In this document: positions 1 through 11,807 of the stretch, piece after piece
Position numbering within the stretch: the first letter of the stretch is position 1
How the letters are laid out: every line of letters starts with the position of its first letter
Assembly (NCBI GenBank): GCA_037577475.1
Contig: JBAGJB010000202.1
Coordinates: forward strand, 434,001-498,000
Origin: Chaunax sp. Z400
Taxonomy: Eukaryota > Chordata > Actinopteri > Lophiiformes > Chaunacidae
Length of the DNA stretch: 64,000 bases
Direction: 5' to 3'
Made by a program: the position numbers and the translations under genes
The notes under the pieces: generated by a model
What the model was told of the DNA's origin: nothing
What the model saw: the letters and a program-made list of their open reading frames with translations, nothing else
Databases searched by the model: none

Positions 1-291
1 AGTCTCTTGGAAAATCCATGCTTCTCCATCTCCTTCCAGCCTGCTGCCTCCTCCATGGCTTCTGCTTCCTTCCAGCCTGCTGCCACCTTCCGTCCTGGTA
101 TCTCCTCTATGGCTGACACCTCCTCCCATCTTGGTGTCTCCTCCATGGCTGATGCCTCCTCCCATCCTGGTGTCTTTTCCATGGCTGCTGCCACCATGCC
201 ACATCCCATCTCCTCAGAGGTGGATTCATCATCTCCTGATGAGTCTGGGGTATGTGAAAACATTTGCTGCCAGACACCAGAGCAGGCTTGA
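1..291 (+). pseudogene. Ser/Pro/Met-rich exon, partial (copy 1)
   Basis: The right part of an exon whose complete form is at 33,175-33,516 and 57,538-57,879. The translation is low in complexity, with recurring SSMA, SFQPAA and PGISS blocks and an acidic-serine end (SSEVDSSSPDESG). A GTATGT donor follows DESG; without splicing the frame stops at 289-291. No known domain was recognised. It lies downstream of the SGNH gene stop in the unit, so it is either a separate transcript or the remnant of a longer ancestral C-terminus. Confidence 0.45.
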
Positions 292-552
292 CATGGGAAG
301 GTTCAGGTCTCCCAAGAAGAAGCAGGAGTTCACTTCAGGGGTGCAGACTGTGAAGAAGCATGCATTCACCAGCACTGCCTCGCTTGCCCAATGGACAGTG
401 TGGCAGCATGGTTGTGTTTCGTGTAGAGAGAGAGAGCTCATTATTCCAGGTGTTTTGTGTTAAGAACTGATTGGAATAATGAACTCTCTCTCCCTACTCT
501 AACACAACCAGGCTGTGGCACAGTGTCCAGATGGGATCTCATCAGTAAGGAT

Positions 553-640
553 GAGATTATTATCATCACCATTATTATTTTTACTATTATTATCATCATC
601 ATTATTAATATCATTATTATCAGCGTAGTTATGTGTAGGT
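553..640. repeat. (ATT)n-rich microsatellite
   Basis: Irregular ATT/ATC trinucleotide run. Equivalent runs lie at 33,778-33,865 and 58,141-58,228. Confidence 0.85.
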
Positions 641-708
641 ATTATAGATACTGCATAATGTAATTTTCTTTTAGCTATTATTGTTGTTGTGGTTGCACAT
701 GTTGTTGT

Positions 709-964
709 TGTCTCTCTCTCTTTCTCTCTCTCCACCTATCCTCCCTATCTCTCTCTCTCTCTCTCTCCACCTATCCTCCCTATGTCTCTCTCTCTCTCGC
801 TCTCTCTCTCTCCACCTATCCTCCCTATCTCTATCTCTCTCTCTCTCTCTCGCTCTCTCTCTCTCCACCTATCTTCCCTATCTCTCTCTCTCTTGCTCTC
901 TCTATCTCTCTCTCTCTCTCTCTCTGTCTCCACCTATCCTCCCTATCTCTCTCTCTCTCTCTCT
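709..964. repeat. (CT)n minisatellite with ccacctatcctccctat spacers
   Basis: Long polypyrimidine tract made of CT runs broken by a repeated spacer reading ccacctatcctccctat. It is strand-asymmetric, so it could form triplex (H-DNA) structures. The stop-free frames across it (Ser/Leu-rich on plus, Arg/Glu-rich on minus) are by-products of the repeat. Confidence 0.9.
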
Positions 965-1136
965 CACCCCAACCGGTCAAAGCAGAGGGCCGTCCACCAT
1001 GAGTCTCGGATCTGCTCGATGGTTTCTGCCTGTAAAAGGCAGTTTTTCCTCGCCACTGTCGCCAAAGTGCTTGCTCATGGTGGAGTGTTGGGTCTCACAA
1101 AGAGTCGGTTTGACCTGCTCTTATTGAAAAGTATAA

Positions 1137-1459
1137 ATAATGTAAACGAATAAAGAAATAAATAGATAAATAAATAATTAAATAATTAAATAAATAAATA
1201 AATAAATAAATAAACAAGTAGATGTATATATAAATAAATAGATAAATAAATAATTAAATAAATAAACAAGTGGATGTATAGATAAATGAATAGATATATA
1301 AATAATTAAATAAATAAATGAACAAATAGATAAATAAGTAAATAAATAAACAAACAAATAGATAAATAAATGAATAGATAAATAATCAAATAAATAAATA
1401 CATGGCTAGATAAATAGATGGATAATTAAATAAATAATAGATGGATAAATAAATAAATA

Positions 1460-1495
<36 letters not shown>

Positions 1496-1810
1496 TTTGT
1501 ATTTGTTTATTATATATATATTATATTAAATTATTATATTAAATTATATAGTATACTATATATTATATATTAAATTATATAGTATATTATATATTAAATT
1601 ATTATATTAAATTATATAGTATATTATATATTATATATTAAATTATCAAATTATATAGTATATTATATATTATATATTAAAATATATAGTATATTATATA
1701 TTAAAATATATAGTATATTATATATTATATATTAAATTATATACTATATTATATATTAAATTATATAGTATATTAAATATTAAATTATTATATCATATTA
1801 TATTAAATTA
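1137..1810. repeat. AT-rich tract: (AAAT)n, (TA)n and palindromic AT repeats
   Basis: AAAT/GATA-like short repeats are followed by a pure TA run and then by repeated blocks such as atatagtatattatatatta that are self-complementary. Length differs among the three copies. No gene is visible. Confidence 0.9.
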
Positions 1811-3058
1811 GAATTATCTGTTAATCCACCCTGCCCTTTCTACATGTGGATGTCTTGATTCCACTCTGTATTGAATGTTTTTTAGAATGATTGATTGTTA
1901 GACTCTACATTCTCTCCTACTCAGCTCTAAATATAAATTGGAATCATATTCAAATTTACTATAGAAACAATTTTAAATAATTTGATACTTCTTGATGAAA
2001 TAAATACTTTATACTGTATGTGTAAGATTTTGGCTGTTTTTCTCATTGATCCCTCATTGATTTCTCATTCTCATCATCCCATTGCAGATTTGAGTTTGAG
2101 TTTTTTGGTCCTTCTAGGCTGCCATCATTGGTCAGCAGTCACTATTATTATTACCTACTACTTTCCACAGAGCATAGAAAGTATGTGGTGAGTCGTTTTA
2201 CATGTTTTATGTTAAATTTGTGAAGTAAAAATGGATTGTTTGAAAAGATCATCTTATCACTGTTCAGTTGATGATGTTAATTATATATAAAGTAATTTAG
2301 GAGTCAAAAATCAATTTAAAGAGAATCTCTTTCTTGTTTTGTTTTTTACTGTAGAACAAAACGGTCACCAAATTGGTTAAATTCAGTTTAGTTTAGTCCC
2401 TTAATTACAGAAACTTGTTTTTTCAGGCTGGTCCCTGTTGTCTGGCTAAAGTGGAATAATCTATATAAATGGTGAAGAACATTAAACAGTGTCTGATTCC
2501 TGAAACTAATATTATTTCTTCTGATTTTTTTCACCCTTTTTCTGGTCAAAGGACACAAGCACTTTATTTTCACTGGAGCATAGAGGTCAGTCAAAGCAGT
2601 CTGCTAAAAAGTTACTAAATATCTGGTTTCTGAGGCTGAATGTCTCCATGGTGTTGGATTAGTAGTTTCCAGGTTTGCTAATTTAGCCTTGAATTAACGT
2701 TTACAGTCACAAGCAGTAAAACACAGCTAGCACAGGCTCATATTGTAGGTTAGTGAAAGTGATGCACTCTATTGATTCAGTGATGTTATGACATAAATAT
2801 GGCTCTAATAAATTACCTTCAGAGGACAGAAATTGTCAGAGTTCACAGACAGAGTTGTGAGGATCCAAATGCAGACATGTGACAGAGACACTGGGAGCTT
2901 TTCAGAGATTTAGTAATCAACAAACTAGTAAACAGTCCAAGGTCAAAAAACCAGAAAGGCAGTCCACAACAGGCAACAGTATCAAAAGGGGTAAGACAGG
3001 GGCAACAATACTGTCATCTACGTACAGTATATGTGTTTGGAGTGTCTGTAAAACTATA
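1811..3058. other. Unassigned unique sequence
   Basis: No convincing gene. Short open frames exist, but none has recognisable similarity or supporting splice sites. Copy 2 keeps the left part (to 35,810) and copy 3 keeps all of it, minus 27 bp. Confidence 0.5.
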
Positions 3059-3398
3059 CCCTACAAAAATATAAACGCAACACTTTTGTTTTAGCTCCAA
3101 TTTTTCATGTGTTGAAAGCAAAAATCTAAAATTTTCTATGCACACAAAAGGCCTGTTTCTCTCAAATTTTGTTCACAAACTTGTTTAAATCTGTGTTAGT
3201 GAGCACTTCTCCTTTGCCGAGATAATCCATCCACCTGACAGGTGTGGCATATCAAGATGCTGATTAGACAGCATGATTATTGCACAGGTGTGCCTTAGGT
3301 TGCTCACAATAAAAGGCCACTCTAAAATGTGCAGTTTCATCACACAGCACAATGCCACAGATGTCGCAAGTTTTGAGGGAGCGTGCAATTTTTCTGAT
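3059..3398 (+). mobile_element. Tc1-like DNA transposon, 5' end remnant
   Basis: It begins with a terminal-repeat-like stretch (tacaaaaatataaacgcaac) and continues with the 5' untranslated part typical of fish Tc1-like elements: the ccacctgacaggtgtggcat block, the cacaataaaaggccactct block and the start of the transposase-proximal sequence (gatgtcgcaagttttgaggg). The element breaks off soon after, with no transposase frame and no 3' repeat. Identified from recalled fish repeat sequence, not from a search. Confidence 0.75.
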
Positions 3399-3407
3399 AA
3401 AAAATGT

Positions 3408-3782
3408 TCAGAATGTTAACGGAAACACTGAAGGACCTGAGCTTCCTAAGAGAGTAAAGTCAGTTCAGGCCCTTCTTGTAAGTGTGGTGCGTTTATGGTC
3501 CAGGTACATTCCCAGGTATTTGTAGGACTGAACCATGTCGATGTCCATCCACCCCGGATTGAGACAGGAATAAGAGGTGACTTCCACTTTCTGAAGTCAA
3601 CCACCAGCTCCTTTGTTTTCTCAATGTTCAGTAACAGGTGGTTATTTTCACACCAGTCTACAAAAGCTCCAAAGACACTCCCCTACTCTCCCTCCTCTCC
3701 CCCTGTCAGACATCCCACTATAACCCTGTCATCAGAGTACTTCTGTAGATGGCGTGATGGCAACACTCTACCAATGCTTTAG
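3408..3782 (-). mobile_element. LINE reverse-transcriptase fragment, antisense
   Basis: Read on the minus strand, short stretches translate to motifs of fish non-LTR reverse transcriptases, such as VDFRK and the block around the YLGV region. The frame is broken by stops and indels, so this is a dead fragment. It lies directly beside the Tc1 remnant. Confidence 0.55.
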
Positions 3783-3886
3783 GAACCATTTCATTTTTTA
3801 CACATACTCAGACATGACAGATCCTCAAGATCCTCAGATCAACAAGATCAGATCCTGATGTTCTCAAAGTGTTTCTCCTCAAAAGA

Positions 3887-4027
3887 GCTACAGGTAGAGC
3901 TCAGAAGGATAAGCTGCAGACACTTAGTGTTATGAGTTTATGGATTCAAAACTCAGTTCCCACATTTAGAGGTTTTTTCCAGTGCAGTGTGAATAATAAA
4001 TAGAACTTCCGACCACATTCTATAGAG
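3887..4027 (+). repeat. Diverged single unit of the 144-bp tRNA-like repeat
   Basis: The order of blocks matches the tandem array at 22,008-23,684: tagagctcag, gataagctgcagacact, gagtttatgga, then gcagtgtgaataataa and tagaacttc. It is a dispersed, older member of the same family, so the family predates the array. Confidence 0.7.
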
Positions 4028-4310
4028 CTGGAGGTATAGCTCAGTGAGATGAGCTACAGGCGTTAGATGGTTGGCAGTTTAGGATCAAATCCCAGCACTT
4101 AGGTGTCTTTTAAGTGTTTTTGCCTCAGTATTGACGATGATAAATATAACATTTGCGCAAAAAAAGTTTTAGCTCAGGGAGGTGGGATCCTGACCCGCAA
4201 TCCTGGAAAGCAGGTTCGAATCCCGGCTGTCTCGTTCTTTCAAAATGTAGCTTCTGTTTGACACAGCTGAGCTTCAAGAGTCTGAGGTTGACGGTTCAAA
4301 TCCTGATGTT
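4027..4310 (+). repeat. Cluster of three tRNA-like (SINE-like) cores
   Basis: Three successive segments carry Pol III box-like sequence. Segment 4,027-4,105 has tagctcagtgagatgagct (D-arm-like). Segment 4,163-4,235 has tagctcaggg and a consensus-quality B box, ggttcgaatcc. Segment 4,257-4,310 has ggttcaaatcc. None folds into a full canonical cloverleaf with matching acceptor arms, so they are tRNA-derived repeats rather than functional tRNA genes. Confidence 0.6.
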
Positions 4311-5311
4311 CAGATGAGTCTCTGCGTTTTGTCCTCTGAAGTTTGAAATGTCAGAAGTAGAACAGGAACAATTGTTCTGTCCAGTCTAGAGGAAACCTGA
4401 CCATAGCATAAAAATGTGACTCCTCTTTCCAAACTCCAAGGATGACCAGTGTCACAACAATCAAGTCCAAACAGGATTTATTTACATTTCTTTACAAAGA
4501 TACAAGTTTCAAATGTTTACAGCAACTTCATTTAACAAAGTGAAGGACAGAAAATACATGAAACTTCACTTCCAAACATAAAAAAGAGAAAATCAAAAAG
4601 GGTTTCCTTCCTGTTACAGCAATACAGAATATTTACAATATATACAAAAGAAACTTCACTACAACAATCATCTAATCACCAATTAGCACAAAGTGATGAG
4701 GCAGACAGGAAGAGGAGGAGTCACTGATGGGATCCACAGCTGTGTTAATGAGGCGCCATCAGTCTCCTGTCCAATCAGCAGCCTCCAGGTGTAACTCTGA
4801 AACAACAGAACAAAGTGCCAGCATCAGGAGAACAAAAAAAAACTAAATAGCAAATACAAGTAGACCAATTTTATCTGTCTTTTTGTCAGACTGAGAACAT
4901 CTTGCATGATTTTGTTTGATATTTTTTTTAACTGTGAGCAACACTTCAAATGCAGAAAAGCTAATTATCTGAGCAGTGAGACGTTTTTCTCCACGAGGGT
5001 CTGAGATGTGTTCACAGCAACAGGGAAAAACCGACCAACAAATGTTACCTAAACTATGAGCCACTCTGCAAAAACGGGATCTCTGTTGCGTCACATGAAC
5101 TCATTTGGGACACTTGGCAGCGTAATGGCGCACGCAGGAGGACAGGACGAGTCGGGGCAGCAGGAGCGACAACAGTAGGATTTTCTTTTACTTTTCATTC
5201 TGTGGAATCGGGAAACACGTTTTTTAAAGCCAAATCATTCACAAGTACAAAATCAAGCCCGTCAGAAGGCAGTCGATCCCGCACAACTCCTCTAACTGTG
5301 CGCCGTGTCAC
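4130..5311. repeat. Internal direct repeat R1a (copy 1)
   Basis: About 1.2 kb that recurs in the same orientation at 27,511-28,688 (R1b) with scattered substitutions and small indels, so it is much older than the three-copy amplification. It starts at attgacgatgataaat and ends at the gcgccgt..tcac block. It contains two of the tRNA-like cores and a CCAAT-like gtccaatcag. A further related fragment lies at 10,264-10,384. On the minus strand it includes an 83-codon Cys-containing open frame (4,843-5,094), largely kept in R1b. Confidence 0.85.
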
Positions 5312-6733
5312 GCGTAAAACTCACTACACCAAGATATCAGACCCACAGAATGATTTTTCAGAGATAGAAAGGACCCACATAACGCCGAGATGAAGGGTTG
5401 ATTTGCCCGTCTCTCACCCTGTCCGCTTAACTGACAGTCGGAGAAAGGACAACGAGCGTAATGAACGGCAAAAAGTCACCTCACTCACAGAAATATCTAA
5501 GCCTAATTCTTAAGATTTATGTATTTTAATTACATGTAAATTTTCCATGAATTTCAATTACATAATTTCAACATAAATAAACTAATAAACTTTATGCGAT
5601 TCATATTTGTCACTAAAACATGAATGAAATAAGTAAAAGTGAGATTTATGTAATAGTTCGAATAAACTTTATGTGTTTTAAATACATAATAAACAGCTTT
5701 ATGTATTTTTATTCAATAAATGCAATTTGTTTCAATTCAATACAAATATGCTTATTAATCAGAATGAATACGTTTAATGTCTTTAAAATACTTAATAACT
5801 ATGTTTATGCAATAAACTGAATTTATTCTAAATGCATTCTATTTATATACTTTTTTTAAATAAACCCAATTTAATTTTTTGTTTTAATTATATATTTTTT
5901 TTAAAATTATATATTTTTTCTGTTCACCATACATTTACAATCTGTTATTAAAATACATACAAGAACAGTCAGACCACCAATAAACTTGTTTCACAGTTTA
6001 TTTGTTGTGAACTCCAGTGCAAAACTCATAATATGAAATGTCTTCAAATCCCAATAAAAACATGTATCGCAAAATATACATATAAAAATAGAGTGCCATC
6101 TTTTTTGGTTTTGGATCAGTCAATACTACAGTGGCGCACAAGGGCAAACGAGCTGCAACTTAAGAAACCACATGCAAATAGACAAAACACAAGAAAATTA
6201 AGAAGACATCAATTTGACAACACATGCACAGCATTTAGAAAATGTGCTGCAAAACCACAACACAACAGAAGTGTTTACAAAGGACACATAAAATGATGCA
6301 TCCCTGGGTGCGCCTTTTCTAATACTGCATTTAAAGAATAGAACAGATTTAAAACACAAACATTTCATTTGTTGTTTTCATCTGACACGTTACGCTTACC
6401 TTAACTTCTGGATCGTGCGGTCATGTGACTTAGAATAAAACCTTAATTAACATTGTGGGAATACAACAACACAGTACCTAAAGCTAAACAAGGTGTATTA
6501 TACTTACTTAAAAAACTCTTATTCACCACCACACATTTTGACTTCTAGTGTACTGTAAACTCTTTCAAGAACTGCAAGCAAGGTTGAATAACCATCACTC
6601 TGTTAACTGAAACACCTCACAGACAAAACAGTGTTGACCAAACAGGCCATCTAGGCCTGTAACAATAACTACTTTTGTTGGAAACTAAGTGAACAAGTAC
6701 TTACAACAAGTCAACCACAGAGGGAAAACTCCA
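5312..6733. other. AT-rich intergenic stretch
   Basis: Mostly AT-rich, with many aataaa-like hexamers and short frames with no recognisable product. It probably holds the 3' flank of the minus-strand gene that follows. No RNA gene or mobile element was recognised. Confidence 0.5.
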
Positions 6734-9360
6734 TTACCGGAGCATCTTAATTTTCAGTGCTTGGACTTTTGGTGAAAGCTTGGTCGTGTCCAGTTCCGTG
6801 AGGACTTTCTGAAACACTTCGAAAAGGCACTTCAGGTCCTTTGGATAGCTTAAGTTCAGTGCATAAATGAGTCCAAAGAGCATCACACATCCATGGGTGA
6901 CACTCTGAAGGTTCTGCAGAACTTCAGTGCCTTCAAGCACAACACCTACATCTGCAGGTTTGTCTTCTGGACTAGCGCCCTCCACCCGAATAACATGTAT
7001 GCCCATCGTTGTCTCAGGAATCAGCGCCTCAGCCTCTCTGGGTTCACTGTCCTGGAGGACAAACAAAGAGAACAATGAGCTGCTGATCACATTGGGATAT
7101 TCAGAATTTAAGGCACACTGTTTCACAAACTTACAAATATGTTGAACCATTCAAATGCAAAATAACGCCACGATTTCAAAACCACACAAAACAGTCAGGA
7201 AGACCCAATAACTGGCCTTTCATTTCTGTCAAACCAGTTTGCAATGACCTCAACTTACCATTGCTGCCTATAAAGTTTGCCACCAAGAGTACTTTAGTAA
7301 ACCTGCAAGCCAACAAAAACTGCATACATTGTGATCCTTCAAAAAGTTAAATACTCCCCCACAGTCAGATGTTAGTGTTTACTTTGGTAAACTAGGCCTA
7401 CGCTGTTATCCAGACAGCAAGGGTATATCCCCGAAAGCCAATCCCCCTCCATTGTACAAGCAATTCCCCTGATTGAACTCCTAAAATTAAATGTGAAGTT
7501 ATGTCTGAAAAACAGTGTTTTTCATTAAAAAAAGCTCCTCCTAGTGAGTAAAATATGAACTATTAGACTAAAATTAAACATATACAAATAAATACAAGAT
7601 AGACCTCCTCAAATTGCACCAAATTTGGACAAAATCAGAGGAACGGTTGAGAAATTAAGGCCCCTATATTTCTGAGATAAAACTCTCCCAAGTGTCAGAA
7701 ATATGGAACCAACCTTTCCCTAAATCAACCCAGTTCTTCCTCGCACTAAGGTCTATGAGGGTATAAAATCTGAAAATGATACATGAAATAGTTTGAGTTA
7801 TCGTGTGATACAATATAATTATGAAAAAGGAAGCCTGTTATTTAATCCAAATTTGGTGAATATGAATTGACTCGGAGTATTATCTTGTATATATCAAATT
7901 TTACTCTAATAGTTCATATTTTACTCCTTACTCCCTATTTTTACTCCAAAATGTACACTTTGTATTACCAATTGCTTCATATTTTCCAGAGTCATTTACA
8001 TGTGAGAAGCTTCTCGTTTGGTTTATAAGATCAATAATGCTCCACACTGAAAGCTGCATAGTTCAGTCTTTTAGTACACACTTCATGCACATAGGCAAAG
8101 CTAGACTGGGGTGCCTTTGAGGAAAGTAACAAAACTATCAATGAAAATATATCCACAACACATATACAAAATTAAGACAGTAGGTTGCCAAACACTCACC
8201 ACGTATTCCTTGACCAGTGTCTCCATGTCTTCATTAAGGTGGACACCTGAGCTCCTCAGGACACAGCCTCGTTTGGTGTGTAGGTCTTCATTCTGAAAAG
8301 AAAAAAATACATTAATCACAGCATTGAGCAGTTGTATCATATGTGCCTTAAAAGGGTTTTCCAACTTGAAAATGTACATGGACAATCTACATATATGCAT
8401 GGATACCGGCTATTGCGGCCATAGAGGATATGCTTCAGCCTGAAATGTTTTTAGCAGCTCATACCTGGAAGATACTGTGATGCCACACACTTGAGATGCC
8501 ACTGCCACATTTACATACAGCATCTGTGAACAAAGGAAAAGAGGAATTTATCAGTTGTGGAGAAGAACATACGGATAGAAAAACAAAACACAAGCAATCT
8601 CCTTTAAAAAAACCAAAAAAACAAATATGATTTACAGCACACTACCTGCAAAAACATATCAAACCCTAGGTCAAACAATGCAAATATGTTTTTAAGTATG
8701 CAGTAGACATGCTAATGTTGCTCATGTTAATGCTTGTACTGTTGATTCAAAATATGTTTCATCCTTAGTCATCTGATGTATTTAACTTTCTATGTATTAT
8801 CATGCTCAGTGCCTTTTTAGCCTACATACTTACAAAATCCAAGAGGTTCCCCCTGCATAGACGATGTCCAAAATCAGCGTAATGTTATGCTTCAAAGAAT
8901 TCTGAATCTGTAGAAAGACAAAAACAACATGCATTAAACACATTGTATTACCAAAATCACCCTCTACTCTTTTTTAAAAACGTTTTCAATGTTGTAACCC
9001 ATCAGATTCTGTTACCTGCCATGTTGGGAAGCAGTAGGCCTACCTGGATCCTAAGCTTAATGATCAATAGCACAATGAAAAAACACTTCAATACAATAAA
9101 AATTAAATTTTAATATGTACAATCCAGTTACTTAAAAGCTAATTTAACTAAACCAAGGCCTACTAAGGTGGAAGTACATTTATTTTATATTTCATAATTC
9201 TGCTCAAACAATTTGAAATGTAGGATTTTACTTGTAAAAACTTACAAATACATTGTGATTAATTACTTACGGTAGCTCCGATTCTGAACAACCTCTTGTA
9301 ACACAGCAGGTCAGAGAATCCGAGTCCGCCAAAGCCAAATACGGTGGAACAACCCGCCAT
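6734..9360 (-). pseudogene. SAMD3-like uncharacterised fish family, C-terminal exons (copy 1)
   Basis: Minus-strand spliced gene, or fragment of one. The last exon, 6,734-7,051, encodes 105 residues and a stop; its DVGVVLEG, GLIYALNLSYP, FEVFQK and KLSPKVQALK blocks match, from memory, the C-terminus of an expanded teleost family annotated as SAMD3-like. In-frame phase-0 exons precede it at 8,200-8,292 (31 codons) and 8,465-8,523. Further upstream, 8,834-8,907 and 9,271-9,360 (ATG at 9,358-9,360, MAGCSTVFGFGG) have good splice sites. Joining 8,834-8,907 to 8,465-8,523 shifts the frame and gives an early stop, so either an exon is missing from my model or the gene is broken. No SAM domain was seen. 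Confidence 0.45.
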
Positions 9361-10791
9361 CCACGGCTCCTTCGACGTTTCTTCAAAATGAACCGCGCAG
9401 TTGTTGTCGTCAATGGCTGAAGTCCGACGCGTTTTCAAAATACTGACTCGTTTTAATAGCGTGACGTAAAAACAAAGAGCGCTTAGCTGATATAAATAGC
9501 ACCATGCGGGTTAAATTGAAGACTGGGTGAATCCGGACTAAATTTAACACTCTCTGGTCTGATGCAGGCCAACAGGTAAAGGTTCAAAATTGTTGAGTCA
9601 GTCAGACCTGTGACGTCATTTCCCCTGTAAAACGATCTAATTTCCTGAAAATGATATGCAAACCAATCTCATAAATTTTAACCAATTGAATCATGCTTGT
9701 TCTATAGCAAAACATATTTAAACCTTTTTCATATTTTCTAACTAATTAAATTGAATTGTTTTCATAATTAACAGATTCATGCTGATTCTATGTCATTTGA
9801 ATGCATACATTTTCAAAATATGATTATTTACATAAAATCAAATAGATATAATTACTTAATATTAAACTAGGCCATGATTCATTTTTTTGAGTCTCTCCCT
9901 GACACGTGAGTCAGATGGTTTAATTGGCGAGACAATAAATCATCGATTAATGCAACATTAGGAGATTTTATTTTTACACGGTTTCTTTCTAATGAAGGAC
10001 AGACTACAGTGAAAACAAATAAAACACCTGACTCTTCAACCAAGAGCTTTATGCTGATATTTCTTTGTATTTAAAAGGTAGTTGAACGTCAACAGATCAG
10101 CATTGAACATATTTTTTATACACTTGTTTAGTTGATTAAAGAAAAACCAGAAAAAAACAATCATAATAAATACTTACCCAACAAAAAAAGGTCATCATCA
10201 CACAGCAGCCTGGTCAGTTTGAAAGAGGAGAAGAGGAGCCACAGGTGCCTTTTTAAAGGCTTTGCCATCAGTCTCCTGTCCAATCAGCAGCCTCCACCTG
10301 CAACTCCTAAAGAGCACAGAACAAAGTGACAGCGCCTCCCCCATTCAGGGAGACAGAACAACACATAAAATTAGCAAATACAAATTATGACTCGGAGTCA
10401 GAATATTTGGTGATAAAATTACCACAAGTGACTTTTGGATGTATGAGTTTCAGTTTTTCTTGAGGACAGAATGCTTCAAAAATCAAAGATTTGATGTCAT
10501 GTCTTTAAACTCTCCAAGCAGACCTCTGTCATGTTGAGCTATTTATTTAGCAAACTTTTGATGTTGATATTCAGAGCCTTTGAACCTTCATCTTGTTGTC
10601 AGATTTTCTGAAAGTCACTTGAAGATTGAAACCAAATCCATGCAAAAACCGGAGATATTTGATCCCAGACACTTTTTTCCCCCTTTTAGATGTCTGATTT
10701 TAAAACTTACAGATGTGCCAAAAGATCAGACCAACAATGCCACACTTTCCAAGCAACACAAGATAAGAGATGGACCAGATTGTCACACTGA
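9361..10791. promoter_or_regulatory. Intergenic region with promoter-like motifs
   Basis: Between the minus-strand gene start and the minisatellite. Plus-strand elements: tataaatag at 9,491-9,499, a good donor (aacag|gtaaag) at 9,575/9,576, a consensus CRE tgacgtca at 9,611-9,618, and a CACGTG/AP-1 composite (cacgtgagtcag) near 9,904. Together they suggest a possible plus-strand first exon around 9,520-9,575, but it does not join the KIF23-like frame. A fragment related to R1 lies at 10,264-10,384. The rest is unassigned. Confidence 0.35.
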
Positions 10792-11503
10792 AACAGCTGG
10801 AGTAAAAAACACACATGCACGCACACACAGCTGGAGTAAAAAACACACACACACAAGCACACACAGCTGGAGTAAAAAACACACACATGCACACGCACAC
10901 ACAGCTGGAGTAAAAAACACACACGCACACACAGCTGGAGTAAAAAACACACACACACACACAAAGCTGGAGTAAAAAACACACACACACACACACAGCT
11001 GGAGTAAAAAACACACACACGTACACGCACACAGCTGGAGTAAAAAACACACACGCATACGCACACGCACACACAGCTGGAGTAAAAAACACACACACGC
11101 ACACACAGCTGGAGTAAAAACACACACACACACACGCACACAAACGCACACCTGGAGTAAAGAACACACACACGCACACACAGCTGGAGTAAAAAACACA
11201 CACACACACGCACACGCACACACAGCTGGAGTAAAAAACACACACACACACGCACACAAACGCACACCTGGAGTAAAGAACACACACACGCACACACAGC
11301 TGGAGTAAAAAACACACACACACACGCTCACGCACACACAGCTGGAGTAAAAAACACACACACATACGCACACAAACACACACCTGGAGTAAAACACACA
11401 CACACACACGCACACACAGCTGGAGTAAAAAACACACACACGCACACACACACGCACAGCTGGAGGAAAAAACACACACACACACACACGCACACAGCTG
11501 GAG

Positions 11504-11539
<36 letters not shown>

Positions 11540-11775
11540 GCACGCACGCACACACAGCTGGAGTAAAAAACACACACACACACACGCGCACACACAGCTG
11601 GAGTAAAAAACACACACACACACACACACACGCACAGCTGGAGGAAAAAACACACACACACACACACGCACACAGCTGGAGGAAAACACACACACACACA
11701 CACACACACGCGCACGCACGCACACACAGCTGGAGTAAAAAACACACACGCACACACACACAGCTGGAGTAAAAA

Positions 11776-11807
<32 letters not shown>

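Noticed and set aside
681..964. Arg/Glu-rich or Ser/Leu-rich proteins
   Set aside because: Translation of the CT repeat on either strand; the same occurs in copies 2 and 3.
3059..3398. Complete, mobile Tc1 transposon
   Set aside because: Only the 5' portion is present; no transposase frame and no second terminal repeat.
4163..4235. Functional tRNA gene
   Set aside because: Good A and B boxes, but the D and acceptor stems do not pair properly; treated as a tRNA-derived repeat.
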